Positions 52,575 through 61,878 of a stretch of 64,000 nt of DNA are shown here, one piece after another. The first letter of the stretch is position 1. Each line of letters starts with the position of its first letter. Location: contig NZ_JAFCLS010000008.1 of NCBI RefSeq assembly GCF_018131075.1, positions 158,274 to 222,273 on the forward strand, written 5' to 3'. Below the pieces are notes generated by a model. The model worked only from the letters and a program-made list of their open reading frames with translations. It had not been told where the DNA came from and did not search any database. The position numbers and the translations under genes were made by a program. This stretch comes from Bradyrhizobium sp. JYMT SZCCT0428 (GTDB lineage Bacteria > Pseudomonadota > Alphaproteobacteria > Rhizobiales > Xanthobacteraceae).

Positions 52575-55500
52575 TTACGCCACGTGCTGGTCGAGGATCT
52601 TCACCGCATCGTCGAGGCCGACCGAGACCAGTTGCGAGACGCCGCGTTCGGCCATGGTGACGCCGAACAGCCGGTTCATCCGCGCCATCGTGATCGGATT
52701 ATGCGTGATGATGATGAAGCGGGTTTCGGTCGAGGACGTCATTTCATGCAAGAGGTTGCAGAACCGCTCGACGTTGTGGTCGTCGAGCGGCGCGTCGACT
52801 TCGTCCAGCACGCAGATCGGCGACGGGTTGGTGAGGAACACCGCGAAGATCAGCGCCAGCGCGGTCAGCGCCTGCTCGCCGCCCGACAGCAGCGAGAGCG
52901 TCTGCGGTTTCTTGCCGGGCGGTTTGGCGATGATTTCGAGGCCGGCTTCGAGCGGATCTTCGCTCTCGATCAGGTGCAATGCGGCTTCGCCGCCGCCGAA
53001 CAATTCGGTGAACAGCCGCTTGAAGTGCTCGTTGACGGTTTCGAACGACGTCAGGAGCCGCTCGCGCGCCTCTTTGTTGAGGCTCTGGATGCCCTGGCGC
53101 AGCCGCTTGATGGCTTCCACGAGGTCGTCGCGTTCGGTGGTCAATGCCGTATGCTGGCTCTCGACTTCACGCAGTTCTTCCTCGGCGCGCAGATTGACCG
53201 CGCCGAGCCGCTCGCGGTCGCGGCGCAGCTTTTCGAGGTTTTCCTCGATCTCGGCGAGCGGCGGCAATTCCGCGCCCGGCTCGATCTCGGCCAGACCAGC
53301 CACGGCGTGCGGTTCGACTTCGAGCATGTCGTGGATTTCGCGCTCGATATCGGAGAGGCGGCGCCTGGTGCCGTCCATGCGTTCCTCGGCGCGGGCGCAC
53401 GCCTCGCGGGCGCTGGAGAGCGCTTCCAACGAAGCCTTTGCCTCGCGGTCGGTCTCCGCCATCACGCTCTCGGCTGCAGCCAGCGCATCCGCGGCGACGC
53501 GGCGCGCGCTTTCGGCGGACTCGATCTCGCTGATCAGCGCGCGGCGCTTCTGGGCGAACAGCGCCGGCGCGTCTTCGAGCTCGGCACGCTCCGCGGTCAC
53601 TTCGGTGACGCGGGCTTCGATGGTGGAAACCTGCGAGGCCGCGCTTTGCTTGCGGTTCTGCCATTCGGTGCGCTCGGCGAGGATCGCCTGCACACGGCGG
53701 TCGGCAAGTTCAGCCTCGCGCGCCAGCGCCTGCGCTTCGGCACGCACTTGGGCGGCGAAGCGGCGATGGCCCTCGATGTCGGTGCGAACCGTGGAGAGCC
53801 TGGTTTCGGTCTCGAGGCTCGGCGGCAGCTCGGCCAGCGCCGCATTGGCGTTCTCATGCGCGGCGTCGGCCTCGGCGCGGTCGGCGGCGAGGCGCGTATG
53901 GGCTTCCGTCAGCGTCGCTTTGCGCGCGGCGTGGCGGTTGATCTCGCGCTCGGTCGCGGCATGGCGTTCGCGCGCGGCATCGGCCTCGCGCTGCGCGGCG
54001 CGCCAGGCGTCACGGGCAGCAGACTCGGCGCCCGATGCCACCTTCAATTCGCTCTCGGCGTCTTCCAGCGCCTGCCGCTTGGCGGCAGCATCGCTGCGGG
54101 CCTGCTCCAGTTCGTTTTCGATATCGACCAGGCGGGCCCGTTCGGCCAGGCGCCGTGCGGCGCCGGTCGGGGCGTGGGCGGCGGCGACAAAGCCGTCCCA
54201 GCGCCAGACGTCGCCTTCCAGCGACACCAGCCGCTGGCCGGTCTTGAGTTGAGACACCAGTTCCGCGCCGCGCTCCTTGGCAACGACGCCGATCTGCGCC
54301 AGACGCCGCGCCAGCTCGGTCGGCGCTTCGACATGGGCGGCAAGCGCTTCGACGCCCGCGGGCAACGCCGGATCGTCGAAGGTTGCACCCGCATTGGTCC
54401 AGCGCATGGGCGCGGAGGGATCGATCGGAGCGTCGAGGTCGTCGCCGAGCACGGCGCCGATCGCTTTTTCATAGCCCTTGGTGACGGTGACGCCATCGAT
54501 GATCGGCGGCCACAAATTCTTGGTCTCGCCATTGACCAGCTTCGAGATCGTGCGCGCTTCGGTCTCCAACCGTTGCACGCGCTTGTCGGCTTCCGCCAGC
54601 GGCGAACGGGACGCTTCCAGCCGGGCACGCGCGGCGACATGGCCGGCCTCGTTGGCCTGCGCCGCGGCTTCCGAGGCGGCGAGCGTTTCCTGCGCGGTCT
54701 CCATGGCGCCGGCAAGCGCGTCGATGTCGCCGAGATTGCCGGTTTCCTGCGCGAGCTTTTGCTCCTCGCTCTGAACGTTGGCGATTTCCTGGTCGAGCCG
54801 GGCGAGGCGGTCGCGATGGGTGCGCACGCCGGCTTCGAGTTGGTTGCGCTTGGCGGTGAGATCGGCCAGCACCGTCGTCAATTCCGAGAACATGCGCTCG
54901 GCGGCGGCGAGCGTCGCTTCCGCTTCGGAGACGCGTTCATCGACGCCGCTGCGCTTCTCGACGCGCGACTTGATCTCTTCCTTGATTTCGGAATCTTCGG
55001 TGTCGAGCCGCTGCAACGCGACTTCGGCATCCGAGGTCTGCTGCTGTTCGCGCGCGATGTCGGCGGTGAACTGGGTCAGGCGGCGGTCGAGTTCGGCGAC
55101 ACGCTCCTTCGCGCGCTCTTCCTCGCGGTCGAGCAGCTCGCGCGCATTGGTCAGGCGTTGCAGTCCGGCCGCGGCGCGGGCTTCGCCCTCGCGCAGCGCC
55201 GGCAGTTCGGAGGCGCGGATCGCCTGGATACGGGCCGCTTCGGCCTGTTCACGGGTGCGTTCAGCCATCTCGCGCACGTTGAGGTCATGGGTGCGCGCGG
55301 CTTCCGCCACGTCGGTATTGGCTTCCAGCCAGCGCAGGTGGAACAGCGTGGCTTCGGCCTTGCGCACCTTGGCGGCGACTTCGCGGAACCGGATCGCCTG
55401 CCGCGCCTGCTTTTTCAAGCCGTCGACCTGGCCGGAGAGCTGGCCGATCACGTCCTCGACGCGGGTGAGGTTGGTCTCAGCCGCCCGCAGCCGCAATTCG

Positions 55501-56039
55501 GCTTCATGGCGGCGGGCGTGCAGCCCGGCGACGCCGGCGGCGTCTTCCAGCACGCGGCGGCGCTGTTCCGGCTTGGCCTGAATGATTTCACCGATCTTGC
55601 CCTGGTGAACCAGTGCCGGCGAACGTGCGCCGGTGGCGGCATCGGCGAACAGGATCTGCACGTCACGGGCGCGCACGTCGCGGCCGTTGATGCGATAGAC
55701 CGAGCCCGCTTCGCGCTCGATGCGTCGGGAAATTTCCAGGATCTCGCGGTCGTTCATCGCCGCCGGCGCCGAGCGATCGGCATTGTCGATCGTCATCACC
55801 ACTTCGGCGTGGTTGCGCGCCGGACGGTTGCCGGAACCGGCAAAGATCACCGCATCCATGTCGGCGGCGCGCAGCGATTTGTGCGAGGTCTCGCCCATCG
55901 CCCAGCGCAGTGCCTCGACCAGGTTGGATTTGCCGCAGCCGTTTGGCCCGACCACGCCGGTCAGGCCCGGCTCGATCATGAAGTCAGTGGGTTCAACGAA
56001 CGACTTGAAACCATGAAGACGGAGGCGCGTGAGTTTCAT
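52575..56039 (-). CDS. smc: Chromosome segregation SMC protein
   Basis: The 1154-residue protein starts MKLTRLRLHGFKSFVEPT. Walker A is GPNGCGKSNLVEALRWAMGE (residues about 33-52). Two long coiled-coil arms rich in Glu/Ala/Arg flank a central hinge (about 510-640: GETKNLWPPIIDGVTVTKGYEKAIGAVLGDDLDAP). The C-terminal signature LSGGEQALTALALIFAV and Walker B ICVLDEVDAPLDDHNVERFC complete the ABC head. SMC condenses and segregates the chromosome with ScpA/ScpB. It lies downstream of the DsbA-type gene and is probably transcribed separately. The start could be 56045 (GTG). Confidence 0.97.
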   Translation of the reverse strand: MKLTRLRLHGFKSFVEPTDFMIEPGLTGVVGPNGCGKSNLVEALRWAMGETSHKSLRAADMDAVIFAGSGNRPARNHAEVVMTIDNADRSAPAAMNDREILEISRRIEREAGSVYRINGRDVRARDVQILFADAATGARSPALVHQGKIGEIIQAKPEQRRRVLEDAAGVAGLHARRHEAELRLRAAETNLTRVEDVIGQLSGQVDGLKKQARQAIRFREVAAKVRKAEATLFHLRWLEANTDVAEAARTHDLNVREMAERTREQAEAARIQAIRASELPALREGEARAAAGLQRLTNARELLDREEERAKERVAELDRRLTQFTADIAREQQQTSDAEVALQRLDTEDSEIKEEIKSRVEKRSGVDERVSEAEATLAAAERMFSELTTVLADLTAKRNQLEAGVRTHRDRLARLDQEIANVQSEEQKLAQETGNLGDIDALAGAMETAQETLAASEAAAQANEAGHVAARARLEASRSPLAEADKRVQRLETEARTISKLVNGETKNLWPPIIDGVTVTKGYEKAIGAVLGDDLDAPIDPSAPMRWTNAGATFDDPALPAGVEALAAHVEAPTELARRLAQIGVVAKERGAELVSQLKTGQRLVSLEGDVWRWDGFVAAAHAPTGAARRLAERARLVDIENELEQARSDAAAKRQALEDAESELKVASGAESAARDAWRAAQREADAARERHAATEREINRHAARKATLTEAHTRLAADRAEADAAHENANAALAELPPSLETETRLSTVRTDIEGHRRFAAQVRAEAQALAREAELADRRVQAILAERTEWQNRKQSAASQVSTIEARVTEVTAERAELEDAPALFAQKRRALISEIESAESARRVAADALAAAESVMAETDREAKASLEALSSAREACARAEERMDGTRRRLSDIEREIHDMLEVEPHAVAGLAEIEPGAELPPLAEIEENLEKLRRDRERLGAVNLRAEEELREVESQHTALTTERDDLVEAIKRLRQGIQSLNKEARERLLTSFETVNEHFKRLFTELFGGGEAALHLIESEDPLEAGLEIIAKPPGKKPQTLSLLSGGEQALTALALIFAVFLTNPSPICVLDEVDAPLDDHNVERFCNLLHEMTSSTETRFIIITHNPITMARMNRLFGVTMAERGVSQLVSVGLDDAVKILDQHVA

Positions 56040-56285
56040 GAACACGATTCTCTGTTGGCCGGGCGCGAATCTCCCTGCCGTGACAATACCATAGAAGGCA
56101 ATGTCGGTGTGTGGACGAGTCGCGCGTTGCGGCTCTTATGGCCTGCGACAATGGCGAGGCCGGGGCCGAAGGGCAACGGGACGGAAGGCTTTTCCCAAGC
56201 CTTTTATCGAGGTTTTTGCAGGGCTTACGGGCCCGTATGAATCCGGTGGACGAATCAGGTTTTCAACAGGGAATTGACGCGCCGA

Positions 56286-56942
56286 TCAGCTCTTGAGCAT
56301 CGAATTGATGCGCTTGCTGAACTCCTCGAAGCTCTGCTCGCCCTTGATCATCTCGCCATTGATGAAGAAGGTCGGCGTCGACTGCACCTTCAGCACCTCG
56401 GCGGCGTATTTCTGGTCGGCCGCGATCTTGTCGAGCAGCTTCTGGTCCTTGAGACAATCTTCCACCGCCGCTTGCGTGAGGCCGGCCTGCTTGCCGATCC
56501 GGATCAGCGTCTCAGTGGTGTTCTTCAGCACCCAATCGTTCTGCTGCTTGAACAGGAGGTCGACGACCGCGAAATATTTCGGCGCGTCGTCCTTGGCGAT
56601 GCAGCGCGCCAGCATCGAACCGGCGGCGGCCTTGATGTCGAGCGGGAATTCGCGGAACACGAAACGGATCTTGCCGGTGTCGATGAATTCCGACTTGATC
56701 TTCGGGAACACCTGCTCGGTGAACGCCGCGCAATGCGGGCAGGTCATCGAGGCGTATTCGGTGATGGTGACGGAGGCATTCGCGGGGCCGAGCGCCATGT
56801 CGGGCAGCGACTGCGGCTTGGCAACGTCGGCGGCGCCCTGCGCCAGCGCATCATTGATCAGCCGCAGCGGCGAGTAGCCGGCGAGGGCGGCAAGCCCGGT
56901 CAGCGAAAGGGCGGCGGTGAAGGCGCGGCGCGTGATGATCAA
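56286..56942 (-). CDS. DsbA-family thioredoxin-fold protein
   Basis: The 218-residue protein starts at TTG 56942 with GGGAG 7 bases upstream. It has a twin-arginine-like signal (ITRRAFTAALSLTGLAALAGYSP). The thioredoxin domain holds TCPHC (CxxC) in ITEYASMTCPHCAAFTEQVFPKIKSEF and a helical insert with the second Cys pair (CIAKDD, CLKDQ). VQSTPTFFINGEMIKGEQSFEEFSKRI gives the cis-Pro loop (TPTFF). It is most likely a periplasmic disulfide oxidant or isomerase. The family label is DsbA-like; the partner DsbB is not adjacent. Confidence 0.94.
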   Translation of the reverse strand: MIITRRAFTAALSLTGLAALAGYSPLRLINDALAQGAADVAKPQSLPDMALGPANASVTITEYASMTCPHCAAFTEQVFPKIKSEFIDTGKIRFVFREFPLDIKAAAGSMLARCIAKDDAPKYFAVVDLLFKQQNDWVLKNTTETLIRIGKQAGLTQAAVEDCLKDQKLLDKIAADQKYAAEVLKVQSTPTFFINGEMIKGEQSFEEFSKRINSMLKS

Positions 56943-57075
56943 GGTCAGCTCCCGATTGGCGCGTTCACGCCCGAAGAAAATACGAAAAACGAGATCAAGT
57001 CTTAGAAAGCTTTGGCTAGCTTGAAACGATAATTGTGGCAATGGCAGGTTGCCGCGGGCCGGGCGCGCCGCAGGC

Positions 57076-57555
57076 TCAATTTCGCTTGATCGAGGCACCG
57101 AGCCGCGCCAGCGCCGCGCGCAATTCGTCATCCTCGACCGAGGACAGGGTTTTGGCGATCTCGGCGACCGCCATCGGGTCCGGCGCGCGGGATGGTTTTG
57201 GCCGGTCCCGGCGCGACAGCGGCGCCTGCCGCAGCGCCAGCCTTCCGACCGCGCTCCAGCCGAAGAACCGATTGACCCGTTCCAGGATGACATCCGAGGA
57301 ATGCTGGATTTCCAGCGCCATCGGGCCCTCGACCCGTAGCACCAGGGTGGCCGGCTCCTGCGGCTGGCCCTCGACCGGCCGCGGCCATTGCATCTTCAGG
57401 GGTTCGGAATGGGCCGCGATCTCGCGGCCCGCAATCTCGGCCCAGCGTGTCACCAGTCCGCGCGCGGCGAACCCCTGCTTGGCATAGGCGTCGGAAAACA
57501 CGTCGCCGAGCAGGACGGAAAGCGGTTTTGCGGAGATCGGGCCGGGTTTTGCCAT
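57076..57555 (-). CDS. DUF721/DciA-like protein
   Basis: The 159-residue protein has the DUF721 domain: SVLLGDVFSDAYAKQGFAARGLVTRWAEIAGREIAAHSEPLKMQWPR, then ATLVLRVEGPMALEIQHSSDVILERVNRFFGWSAVGRL. DUF721 proteins are related to DciA, the ancestral loader of the replicative DnaB helicase. It is divergent from mutY with about 117 bases between starts. A role in helicase loading is inference from family. Confidence 0.88.
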   Translation of the reverse strand: MAKPGPISAKPLSVLLGDVFSDAYAKQGFAARGLVTRWAEIAGREIAAHSEPLKMQWPRPVEGQPQEPATLVLRVEGPMALEIQHSSDVILERVNRFFGWSAVGRLALRQAPLSRRDRPKPSRAPDPMAVAEIAKTLSSVEDDELRAALARLGASIKRN

Positions 57556-57672
57556 GGGGGCTTATAGCACGTGGCGGTTCTCGGCAGGAAGCGGGCAAAG
57601 AAAGGCGTGGATGCGCGCGACAAGCGCGCGAGTGACGTGGAGAGATTGGTGTCCAACCATTACAGTGTCGGC

Positions 57673-58794
57673 ATGAGTTCCGTTGCGCTCGCCAAGACCA
57701 AACGACGAGATGTGCCTGAGGCGACTTCCGATCGTCCCGCGTTGCTGCTCGATTGGTACGACCGCCATCGCCGCGTGCTGCCGTGGCGGCCACCGGCGGG
57801 GGAGCGCGCGGATCCCTACCGGGTCTGGCTATCCGAAATCATGCTGCAGCAGACCGGCGTCAAAACTGTCGGGCCGTATTTCCTGAAGTTTGTGACGCGC
57901 TGGCCCGATGTCGCCGCCCTCGGCCGGGCCTCGCTCGATGACGTGCTGCGGATGTGGGCCGGGCTCGGCTACTATTCGAGGGCGCGCAATCTGCACGCCT
58001 GCGCGGTGGCGGTGTTGCGCGACCATGGCGGGGTGTTTCCGGATACCGAAGAAGGTCTGCGCACGCTGCCGGGCATCGGGCCGTACACCGCAGCGGCGAT
58101 CTCGGCGATTGCGTTCGACATCAGAACCATGCCCGTCGACGGCAATATCGAGCGCGTGGTGTCGCGGCTGTTTGCGGTCGAGGAACCGCTGCCGCAGGCC
58201 AAACCGTTGATCCAGCAGCTCGCAGCAACGTTGCTGGGTCCTTCTCGCGCCGGTGACGAGAAGTCTCGCGCCGGTGATAGCGCGCAGGCTCTGATGGATT
58301 TGGGCTCTTCGATTTGCACACCGAAAAAACCGGCATGTGTGCTGTGTCCGCTGAACGCCGATTGCCTGGCACTTGCACGCGGCGATCAGGAGACTTTTCC
58401 GCGCAAGGCGCCGAAGAAGACGGGAACGCTGCGCCGCGGCGCGGCCTTCATCGTCACGCGGGGCGACGAATTGCTTGTTCGCACCCGCGCGGAAAAAGGC
58501 CTGCTTGGCGGCATGACCGAAGTGCCGGGCTCGGACTGGCTCGCCGGCCAGGACGACAAGGCGGCCTTGCAGCAGGCGCCGGCGCTGAAGGGGATCGCAA
58601 AATGGCATCGCAGGGTGGGCGTGGTGACGCATGTCTTCACGCATTTTCCGCTGGAGCTCGTGATCTACACGGCGAAGGCGGCCGCGCGGACGCGCCCGCC
58701 TGAGGGAATGCGCTGGGTGCCGATCGCGACGCTGGCCGGGGAAGCCTTGCCCAATGTCATGCGCAAGGCGATCGCGCACGGGCTGGATCTCTAG
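57673..58794 (+). CDS. mutY: A/G-specific adenine glycosylase
   Basis: The 373-residue enzyme has the helix-hairpin-helix glycosylase domain (YRVWLSEIMLQQTGVKTVGPYFLKFVTRWPDVAALGRASLDDVLRMWAGLGYYSRARNLHACA and TLPGIGPYTAAAISAIAFDIRTMPVDGNIERVVSRL, with the catalytic Asp). The 4Fe-4S ligands are in CTPKKPACVLCPLNADC. A Nudix-like C-terminal 8-oxoG-recognising domain follows (FIVTRGDELLVRTRAEKGLLGGMTEVPGS). It removes A opposite 8-oxoG. A duplication SRAGDEK/SRAGDSA (58243-58277) sits before the 4Fe-4S loop. The upstream GTG at 57571 is unlikely, since it would leave 15 bases to the divergent gene. Confidence 0.95.
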   Translation: MSSVALAKTKRRDVPEATSDRPALLLDWYDRHRRVLPWRPPAGERADPYRVWLSEIMLQQTGVKTVGPYFLKFVTRWPDVAALGRASLDDVLRMWAGLGYYSRARNLHACAVAVLRDHGGVFPDTEEGLRTLPGIGPYTAAAISAIAFDIRTMPVDGNIERVVSRLFAVEEPLPQAKPLIQQLAATLLGPSRAGDEKSRAGDSAQALMDLGSSICTPKKPACVLCPLNADCLALARGDQETFPRKAPKKTGTLRRGAAFIVTRGDELLVRTRAEKGLLGGMTEVPGSDWLAGQDDKAALQQAPALKGIAKWHRRVGVVTHVFTHFPLELVIYTAKAAARTRPPEGMRWVPIATLAGEALPNVMRKAIAHGLDL

Positions 58795-58849
58795 CAAGCC
58801 ATCGCCAAATCCGGTTGTGGATGGAGCGCCAAACAGTAAAAGGCCAAGA

Positions 58850-59527
58850 ATGGTATTTCGTGTCTTGATCATCGGTGGCACCGGGCAGGTGGGAGCTGCG
58901 GTGGTGCGCGCGCTGGCTGCAGAGCCGTCCTGCGCTGAAGTAGTGATGGTCAATCGCAGGGCGATCTCTCTGAGCGCTGATCCCCGTGTGCGGCAGGTGA
59001 TCCTGGATACGGCAGCTGCTCTGTTTCCTGCAGAAGTGACCAAGCTTGCGCAGAGCATGGTTGCGCAAGGCGATCCTGTCTATGGGGCATCCTGTGTTGG
59101 TGTCGGCAAAGGCAGCTTGAAGTGGAGCGAGGAGGAATTAAAGGCCCTCGAAATTGGCGTAGTCGGTGGCTTTGCCCGCGGTTGTCAGGCCGGAGGTATC
59201 ACACGGTTTTCACTGCTCTCCGCGGTGGGAAGCACCTCGAAAAGCAGGATTCGCTATGTGCGGGTCATGGGGTTGAAAGAAGAGACGGTTCAAGGAATAG
59301 GCTTCCAACACCTCGCGATTTTTCGTCCGGGAATTATCGCGGGCAATGCTCATACGCCGCGCTATGTGGCCTGGTTGGGGCGTCTGATTCCGGGGCCTTT
59401 TGGCACGATTGAGCAGGACGATATCGGGCGCGCCTTTGTCGCTGAGTTCATCAGCAGTTCGGCCCCAAACGGGGTTGTGTATCTCGAAAATGGAGCGATG
59501 AGACAGAGGTCTCGTGCGCTTAAATAG
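58850..59527 (+). CDS. NAD(P)-binding Rossmann protein, atypical SDR (oxidoreductase HTATIP2/CC3-like)
   Basis: The 225-residue protein has MVFRVLIIGGTGQVGAAVVRALAAEPSCAEVVMVNRRA for dinucleotide binding and HLAIFRPGIIAGNAHTPRYVAWLGRLIPG in the C-terminal half. No YxxxK pair is visible. The codon usage has fewer G/C third positions than the neighbours (for example CAAGGAATAGGCTTCCAA), a mild sign of transfer. AAAAGG lies about 8 bases before the ATG. Function unknown. Confidence 0.85.
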   Translation: MVFRVLIIGGTGQVGAAVVRALAAEPSCAEVVMVNRRAISLSADPRVRQVILDTAAALFPAEVTKLAQSMVAQGDPVYGASCVGVGKGSLKWSEEELKALEIGVVGGFARGCQAGGITRFSLLSAVGSTSKSRIRYVRVMGLKEETVQGIGFQHLAIFRPGIIAGNAHTPRYVAWLGRLIPGPFGTIEQDDIGRAFVAEFISSSAPNGVVYLENGAMRQRSRALK

Positions 59528-59612
59528 TCCGCTACTTCGGAACCGGTGTTTGCCATGCTGACACCATGCTGTCAGCAGGCCTCCGCTACAACGCAGCGAT
59601 CAGGAGGATTTC

Positions 59613-60032
59613 ATGATCGCAACCGCACTCGACAATTTCACGGCCCCACCATGCGCCAAGCTGCTTGGCTGGCATTTGCTCGACGCACGTCCCAAAGATG
59701 GATGGATCCGGATCGGCTTCGATGGCCGAAAGGACTTTTGCAACCCGGCTGGTTTCGTGCAGGGCGGCATTCTTTCCGCCATGCTCGACGACACCATGGG
59801 TCCGGCGGTGCTCGTCATGTCTGAGGGCAGGCTCTACACCGCGACCATCACAATAACCGTGAATTTTCTAACCCCGGCCAAGCCGGGCAAGCTGATCGGC
59901 GAAGCGACCGTCACCCAGCTCGGCAAGACCGTCGCCTTCGTCGAGGGCAGGTTGATGGCCGAGGATGGCACGTTGCTCGCCACCGCCAGTACCAGCGCGC
60001 GGCTGGTTGAGATGGCGAAGGCTATCAGGTAG
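59613..60032 (+). CDS. PaaI-family (hotdog) thioesterase
   Basis: The 139-residue hotdog protein has NPAGFVQGGILSAMLDDTMGPAVLVMSEG, with HxG replaced by QGG and the Asp/Glu pair near ILSAMLDD. The strand YTATITITVNFLTPAKPGKLIGEATV follows. Hotdog enzymes of this group cleave acyl-CoA thioesters. Strong SD AGGAGG at 59601-59606. The gene ends 3 bases from the stop of the convergent FAD monooxygenase gene. Confidence 0.93.
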   Translation: MIATALDNFTAPPCAKLLGWHLLDARPKDGWIRIGFDGRKDFCNPAGFVQGGILSAMLDDTMGPAVLVMSEGRLYTATITITVNFLTPAKPGKLIGEATVTQLGKTVAFVEGRLMAEDGTLLATASTSARLVEMAKAIR

Positions 60033-60035
60033 TCG

Positions 60036-61301
60036 TTAGCGCCCGAGCTGCACGATCGGCGGTTTGGCGTTGAGGCCTTCGACCTGGAAACCGGCGACGC
60101 GCTTGTAATTGGCCGCGATGTCTTCCAGCTCTTGCAGCGACAGCACGTCGGTGACGACCTCATAGCCGTCGGGCGCGCGCTCCTCGACCATCTGCATCAC
60201 CTGTTCCGGCCCGTTGCGCCGGTTCAGCATCACAAGATCTGACGTCGCGGGCCGGCGCTCGGCCTCGTAGGCCGTGAGCGCGGCGTTGGTCGGGCCGTGC
60301 GCCAGGATTTCGCGGGTGATCACGCGGGCATCCAGAATCGCCTGCGAGGCGCCGTTGGAGCCGATCGGGTACATCGGATGCGCGGCGTCGCCCATCAACG
60401 TGACGCGGCCGAACGTCCATTGCGGGATCGGATCGCGGTCGACCAGCGGATATTCGTAGGCATGCGGGCAATCGCGGATCAAGCCGGGCACGTCGAGCCA
60501 GTCGAATTTCCAGTCCTTGAACCAGGGCAGGAATTCGTCGAGCTTGGCGGTCCGGTTATAATCCTCGCGGCGCCACTGATAGGTCGGCGGCATGTGCCGC
60601 TCAGCCACCCAGTTGATGCTAGACTTGCCTGAGGCGTCCGGCGCCTTCGAAATAGGATAGCAGACGAATTTCAGGATCTCGTGGCCGGCCATGATCATGG
60701 TGCGGCCGGACAGGAAGGCGTCTGCGCTCGTGATGCCGCGCCAAAGGATGCGGCCGTTCCAGATCGGCGGGCCTTCCTGCGGATAAAGCCTTTCGCGGAT
60801 CGCCGAGTGGATGCCGTCGGCCGCGATCAGCAATACGCCGTCATGGTAGCCTGCAGATTTGCCGGTCGCCTTGTCGATGAATTCGGCGCGGACGCCATCG
60901 GCGCTTTCCGTCCAGCCGGTGAGATGGTGGCTGGTGAGGATGTTCTCTTTTCCGAGCCGTTCGGTCGCGGCGTCGAGCAGGATCTGCTGCAGGGTGCCGC
61001 GGTGGATCGAGAATTGCGGCCATTTGTAACCGGCCTCGACACCGCGCGGCTCGCTCCAGATCGGTTTGCCGTGCTTGGAAAAATACGCCAGTTCCTTGGT
61101 TCGGACAGCGGCCGCATCGAGCCGGTCGTGCAGGCCGAGCTCGATCAGCTCGCGCACCGCATGCGGCAGCACGTTGATACCGACGCCGAGCGGCCGCAGC
61201 TCCGGCACGCTTTCAAAGACGCGTGCGGGAACGCCGATCTGGTGCAGGCTGAGCGCCAGCGTCAGCCCGCCAATGCCACCGCCGGCGATGAGTACGGTCA
61301 T
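60036..61301 (-). CDS. FAD-dependent monooxygenase (salicylate hydroxylase-like)
   Basis: The 421-residue class A flavoprotein has MTVLIAGGGIGGLTLALSLHQIGVPARVFES as FAD site and the DG motif VLLIAADGIHSAIRERLYP. The second FAD motif TLMGDAAHPMYPIGSNGASQAILDARVITREIL completes the fold. It probably hydroxylates an aromatic or related ring with NAD(P)H and O2. It lies in a metabolic cluster with thioesterase, NTF2-like and GST genes, but no reductase partner is needed. Substrate unknown. Confidence 0.94.
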   Translation of the reverse strand: MTVLIAGGGIGGLTLALSLHQIGVPARVFESVPELRPLGVGINVLPHAVRELIELGLHDRLDAAAVRTKELAYFSKHGKPIWSEPRGVEAGYKWPQFSIHRGTLQQILLDAATERLGKENILTSHHLTGWTESADGVRAEFIDKATGKSAGYHDGVLLIAADGIHSAIRERLYPQEGPPIWNGRILWRGITSADAFLSGRTMIMAGHEILKFVCYPISKAPDASGKSSINWVAERHMPPTYQWRREDYNRTAKLDEFLPWFKDWKFDWLDVPGLIRDCPHAYEYPLVDRDPIPQWTFGRVTLMGDAAHPMYPIGSNGASQAILDARVITREILAHGPTNAALTAYEAERRPATSDLVMLNRRNGPEQVMQMVEERAPDGYEVVTDVLSLQELEDIAANYKRVAGFQVEGLNAKPPIVQLGR

Positions 61302-61391
61302 GTCTACGCCTCTGTTACCTCAGGGGCGTCATGACATGAGGGGCGGCAGGGGGCAACTGCGAAAAGCCGGCAGATATTCCCCTCCGAGACC

Positions 61392-61766
61392 TTACGCCAG
61401 CGGGGGCGGCGCGCCGAAAAAGCCGATGTTCTTGACCACCCGGCCATCGGGGCCGACCTCGCCAAAATCGATCGAGATGTCGCCGCAGCTGCCATCCTCG
61501 CGCACCAGGCGCCAGAGGACGCGGAACACGTTGTGGTGCACATCGATGCCGCTGATGAACTCCAGCCGCGCGCCCGGCCGCGACGCCTGCATCGCAGCGA
61601 TGTGGCGGGCGAGTTCGTCCCGTCCCGTCAGCGAGACCCTGGGATCGAGATAGACGCCGCCGTCGCTCCAGCATTGCTCAAGCAGCGCCTGCCGTGCGGC
61701 AGCCTCCGGTTCGTTCCATGCCGCCAAGTACTGTGTCACGACTTCCCTGATTGCGCTGCCGTCCAT
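61392..61766 (-). CDS. NTF2-like (SnoaL-type) protein
   Basis: The 124-residue protein has AIREVVTQYLAAWNEPEAAARQALLEQCWSDGGVYLDPRVSLTGRDELARHIAAM, a cone-shaped NTF2 fold. SnoaL-type proteins act as cyclases, isomerases or binding proteins. It is near the FAD monooxygenase (91 bases) on the same strand and may be cotranscribed with it. Catalytic residues cannot be assigned. Confidence 0.9.
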   Translation of the reverse strand: MDGSAIREVVTQYLAAWNEPEAAARQALLEQCWSDGGVYLDPRVSLTGRDELARHIAAMQASRPGARLEFISGIDVHHNVFRVLWRLVREDGSCGDISIDFGEVGPDGRVVKNIGFFGAPPPLA

Positions 61767-61878
61767 GAATGCTCTCCCGCACGATCAAACGCATGGTCGA
61801 GTCTTGCAGGGAATTGTCGACTTGTCACTTACATCGGAGGTAATTGCCGTTCTGACCTGATGGTCTAGATTGCCTCAC

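Noticed and set aside
52584..56240. Very long open frame on the plus strand (about 1200 codons) opposite smc
   Set aside because: It is the antisense of a GC-rich coiled-coil gene. The minus frame has ABC motifs, coiled coils and a correct start; the plus frame has neither recognisable domains nor a ribosome site.
57571..57672. Upstream GTG start for MutY
   Set aside because: Starting at 57571 would leave 15 bases to the divergent DUF721 start codon. The family starts near the ATG at 57673, so the extra residues look untranslated.
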